Assembly (NCBI GenBank): GCA_965652145.1 | Contig: CBFGTV010000074.1 | Span: 1-16,256, forward strand | From: CBFGTV01 sp965652145 | GTDB taxonomy: Bacteria > Bacillota > Clostridia > Peptostreptococcales > Natronincolaceae | Length of the DNA: 16,256 nt | Direction of reading: 5' to 3' | Shown here: positions 14,300-16,256 of the stretch, piece after piece | How positions within the stretch are numbered: the stretch's first letter is position 1 | How the letters are laid out: the number at the start of each line of letters is the position of its first letter | The notes under the pieces: generated by a model | What the model was told of the DNA's origin: nothing | Databases searched by the model: none | The model's input: the letters and a program-made list of their open reading frames with translations, nothing else | Made by a program: the position numbers and the translations under genes

Positions 14300-15367
14300 T
14301 TGGAGACAAGGATTAAACAAATCCGAAATCTATTACACCAAAATAGTCTTGATGGAATTTTAATTGAGAAACCGGAAAACAGAAGATATGTAGCGGGTTT
14401 CACAGGCACTACCGGTTCTGTACTGATCACCCGACAAGAAGCACTATTTTTTACTGATTTTAGGTATACTGTTCAAGCCAAGCAGCAATGCAATGGCTAC
14501 AAAATCATTGAAATCAGTCGTACCTATCCTTTAACCGATGCCTTAAAAGAACTGGATATAAATCGTTTGGGAATCGAAGAGGATTATATGACCTATGGCA
14601 AATACATAGATTATAAAGAAAAGCTGACAGCAATAGAGCTTGTTCCCCTTAAAGGTGCCTTAATTAAACTGCGTTCCATCAAATCCCAGGAGGAAATTGA
14701 ACTGATACAAAGGGCCGCCTCCATTGCCGATGACTGCTTTTCCCATATTTTATCCTACATTAAGCCAGGTATGAGGGAATTAGAGATTGCTTTAGAAATT
14801 GAGTATTTCATGAAAAAAAGAGGGGCCTCCGGCCTCAGCTTTGAATCCATCGTGGCTTCAGGCCAACGTTCATCCTTACCCCACGGAGTCGCATCAGATA
14901 AAATAGTCGAAGCTGGAGATTTAATCACCCTGGATTTCGGTTGTATTTTTAATGGATATTGTTCTGATATGACTCGAAGCTTTGTACTGGGCCAAGCAAC
15001 AGAAAAACAAAAAGAAATTTATCATATAGTTTTAGAAGCCCAAGAAGCCGCTCTTAAAGCAGTGGCTCCCGGTATTAAGGGTAAAGAACTGGATCAAATT
15101 GCCCGTGACATTATCAAGCAAAAAGGCTATGGCGAATTCTTTGGTCATGGCTTAGGCCATGGTGTCGGCCTTGAAATCCACGAGCTGCCCCATGTAAATT
15201 CATTAGGAGAGATAGATATGGAGCCCGGTATGGTTATCACAATTGAGCCAGGTATCTATATTCCAGAGTTTGGCGGCGTTAGAATAGAGGATCTGGTTGT
15301 CGTCACAGAAAGTGGATTTAGGGTCTTGTCAAAATCCAAAAAAAATCTACTGGAGCTGCAGGTATAA
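14300..15367 (+). CDS. yqhT: Xaa-Pro peptidase (M24B), YqhT-like
   Basis: A 355-residue cytoplasmic metallopeptidase that releases residues preceding proline from peptides. The N-terminal creatinase-like domain spans about 1-125 (YVAGFTGTTGS at 30-40). The pita-bread catalytic domain has all five dinuclear-metal ligands: D212 (LDFG), D223 (SDMTR), H287 (GHGLGHGVG), E316 (TIEPG) and E330 (RIED), plus the proton-shuttling His in LPHG. I choose a TTG start at 14300 because GGGGGG (14288-14293) is 6 nt upstream and homology begins there; the ATG at 14267 adds 11 residues and would overlap the binding site. Next to efp, as in Bacillus, though separated here by 252 nt carrying a hairpin repeat. Confidence 0.94.
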   Translation: METRIKQIRNLLHQNSLDGILIEKPENRRYVAGFTGTTGSVLITRQEALFFTDFRYTVQAKQQCNGYKIIEISRTYPLTDALKELDINRLGIEEDYMTYGKYIDYKEKLTAIELVPLKGALIKLRSIKSQEEIELIQRAASIADDCFSHILSYIKPGMRELEIALEIEYFMKKRGASGLSFESIVASGQRSSLPHGVASDKIVEAGDLITLDFGCIFNGYCSDMTRSFVLGQATEKQKEIYHIVLEAQEAALKAVAPGIKGKELDQIARDIIKQKGYGEFFGHGLGHGVGLEIHELPHVNSLGEIDMEPGMVITIEPGIYIPEFGGVRIEDLVVVTESGFRVLSKSKKNLLELQV

Positions 15368-15448
15368 AATTATTTATTGTCTGTTCATCATTAACTAATA
15401 GTAGTTATTAAACTATTGTTAATAGCTATTAATTTATACATTAAAACG

Positions 15449-15589
15449 ATAACTAGTATCCTGCGTCATTTAAATGACGAGATAAGGCCTGGGAATTTCC
15501 CAAAAGTAAGGTGGAAAAAGAAGCCATATCGGGCTATAAACCAGGGTACCTAGCATTTAATTGCGACAGGTACTAACCACACTAGTTAT
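15449..15589 (+). repeat. Hairpin repeat element, unit B
   Basis: The outer perfect inverted repeat is ATAACTAGT (beginning at 15450) with ACTAGTTAT (15581-15589). The left end 15452-15468 is identical to 7401-7417, and the right end (TTGCGACAGGTACTA) resembles the right ends of units A1 and A2. Inside are a 16-bp perfect palindrome (CGTCATTT/AAATGACG), a TGGGAA/TTCCCA hairpin and GATAAGGC paired with GCCATATC. It fills most of the gap between the peptidase and efp, so it may be transcribed as an efp leader. Confidence 0.65.
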
Positions 15590-15619
15590 GAATGATTAAT
15601 GATTATATGGAGGGATACA

Positions 15620-16177
15620 ATGATTTCAGCAGGAGATTTTAGAAAAGGAAATACATTTGAGTTAAATGGAGAGCCCTATGTAGTACTGGATTTTCAACAT
15701 GTAAAGCCAGGTAAAGGGGCTGCCTTCGTAAGAACCAAATACAAGAATTTAAAAACCGGTGCTATTCGTGAGGAGGCCTTTAATCCCAGTGACAAATTCC
15801 CCAAGGCCCATATTGACACAAAGGAAATGCAATATCTATATAATGATGGTGAATTTTATTATTTCATGGACAATGAAACCTACGAACAAATTCCTTTAAC
15901 CTTTGATCAGGTGGAGGATGCAATTAAATTTTTAAAGGAAAATGATTCAGCAACAATTAAATTTTATCAAGGCAAGGCCTTCCAGGTTGATCCACCGAAC
16001 TTTGTTGTTCTGGTTGTAACAGAGACTGAGCCTGGAATCAAGGGAGACACTGCATCAAATGTTACCAAGTCTGCTACCCTTGAAACCGGTGCTATAATCC
16101 AGGTGCCCTTGTTTGTAAACGAAGGTGATTCTGTTCGAGTAGACACCCGAACCGGCGAGTATATGTCGAGGGCATAA
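15620..16177 (+). CDS. efp: Elongation factor P
   Basis: A 185-residue EF-P, the standard length. It binds between the P and E sites of the ribosome and rescues stalls at polyproline stretches. The KOW-like N-terminal domain carries the loop HVKPGKGAAF, with K32 at the tip. In B. subtilis this Lys is 5-aminopentanolylated, while enterobacteria use beta-lysine. Two OB-type domains follow, ending with the conserved GDSVRVDTRTGEYMSRA. The ATG at 15620 is chosen over the in-frame ATG at 15599 because GGAGGG at 15609-15614 precedes it and the family begins MISAGDFRKG. The preceding 250 nt contain hairpin repeat B. Confidence 0.98.
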   Translation: MISAGDFRKGNTFELNGEPYVVLDFQHVKPGKGAAFVRTKYKNLKTGAIREEAFNPSDKFPKAHIDTKEMQYLYNDGEFYYFMDNETYEQIPLTFDQVEDAIKFLKENDSATIKFYQGKAFQVDPPNFVVLVVTETEPGIKGDTASNVTKSATLETGAIIQVPLFVNEGDSVRVDTRTGEYMSRA

Positions 16178-16205
16178 AATTAAGCGAAATTAGGAAAAAT
16201 AACTA

Positions 16206-16256
16206 GGGTGTGTCTGAATACTCCGAAGGGTGCAGATTTTACTGAATTTTTGTTCC
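16206..16256. other. Possible insertion-sequence terminus at window edge
   Basis: The last 51 bases open with GGGTGTGTCTGAATA, reminiscent of the terminal inverted repeats of some clostridial insertion sequences, and contain no coding signal or terminator for efp. The partner end and any transposase lie outside the window, so this is only a pattern resemblance. Confidence 0.2.

Overview
The window is AT-rich DNA from a low-GC Gram-positive anaerobe, most likely of class Clostridia. The reasons are strong GGAGG-type ribosome binding sites, GTG/TTG alternative starts, SigA-like promoters, U-run hairpin terminators, and the core-gene set YqeG phosphatase, YqhT-type Xaa-Pro peptidase and elongation factor P. 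The clostridial form of dCTP deaminase also fits. The genus cannot be fixed from sequence alone. All recognised genes lie on the + strand.

Layout. (1) 1-888: the C-terminal two thirds of a ClC-type chloride channel/transporter, cut by the window start and broken by one extra A in an A7 run. (2) 1084-3666: a small zinc-ribbon protein, then a membrane PAS-GGDEF-EAL protein with a degenerate cyclase half and an intact phosphodiesterase half. (3) 3766-5322: a YfmM-like ABC-F ATPase. (4) 5621-9046: a secreted subtilisin behind a pseudoknot-like leader, a set of covarying hairpin repeats, and an HTH-TPR regulator (RRNPP-like) with an operator-like palindrome over its own promoter. A near-identical 27-bp direct repeat borders this segment. 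(5) 9237-10271: dCTP deaminase and a DUF296/PPC-domain protein lacking expected histidines. (6) 10589-12743: two paralogous TetR-type regulators in tandem, the second overlapping a diguanylate cyclase that has a complete active site and I-site. (7) 12880-13880: a zinc-ribbon/HTH/zinc-ribbon protein (YvyF-like) and YqeG. (8) 14300-16177: Xaa-Pro peptidase and EF-P, separated by another copy of the hairpin repeat. A large unexplained structured region precedes the peptidase.

Themes. Cyclic di-GMP turnover appears twice, as a probable phosphodiesterase and a probable feedback-inhibited cyclase, the latter tied to TetR control. The protease plus HTH-TPR regulator pair looks like a self-contained secretion/quorum-type cassette, although I found no convincing pheromone gene. 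The strongest unexplained signal is a family of CTAGTA...TACTAG hairpin elements at 7268-7406, 7401-7470 and 15449-15589. Their ends are conserved, and the stems of the first two differ in a compensatory way. Second is the pseudoknotted leader in front of the protease.
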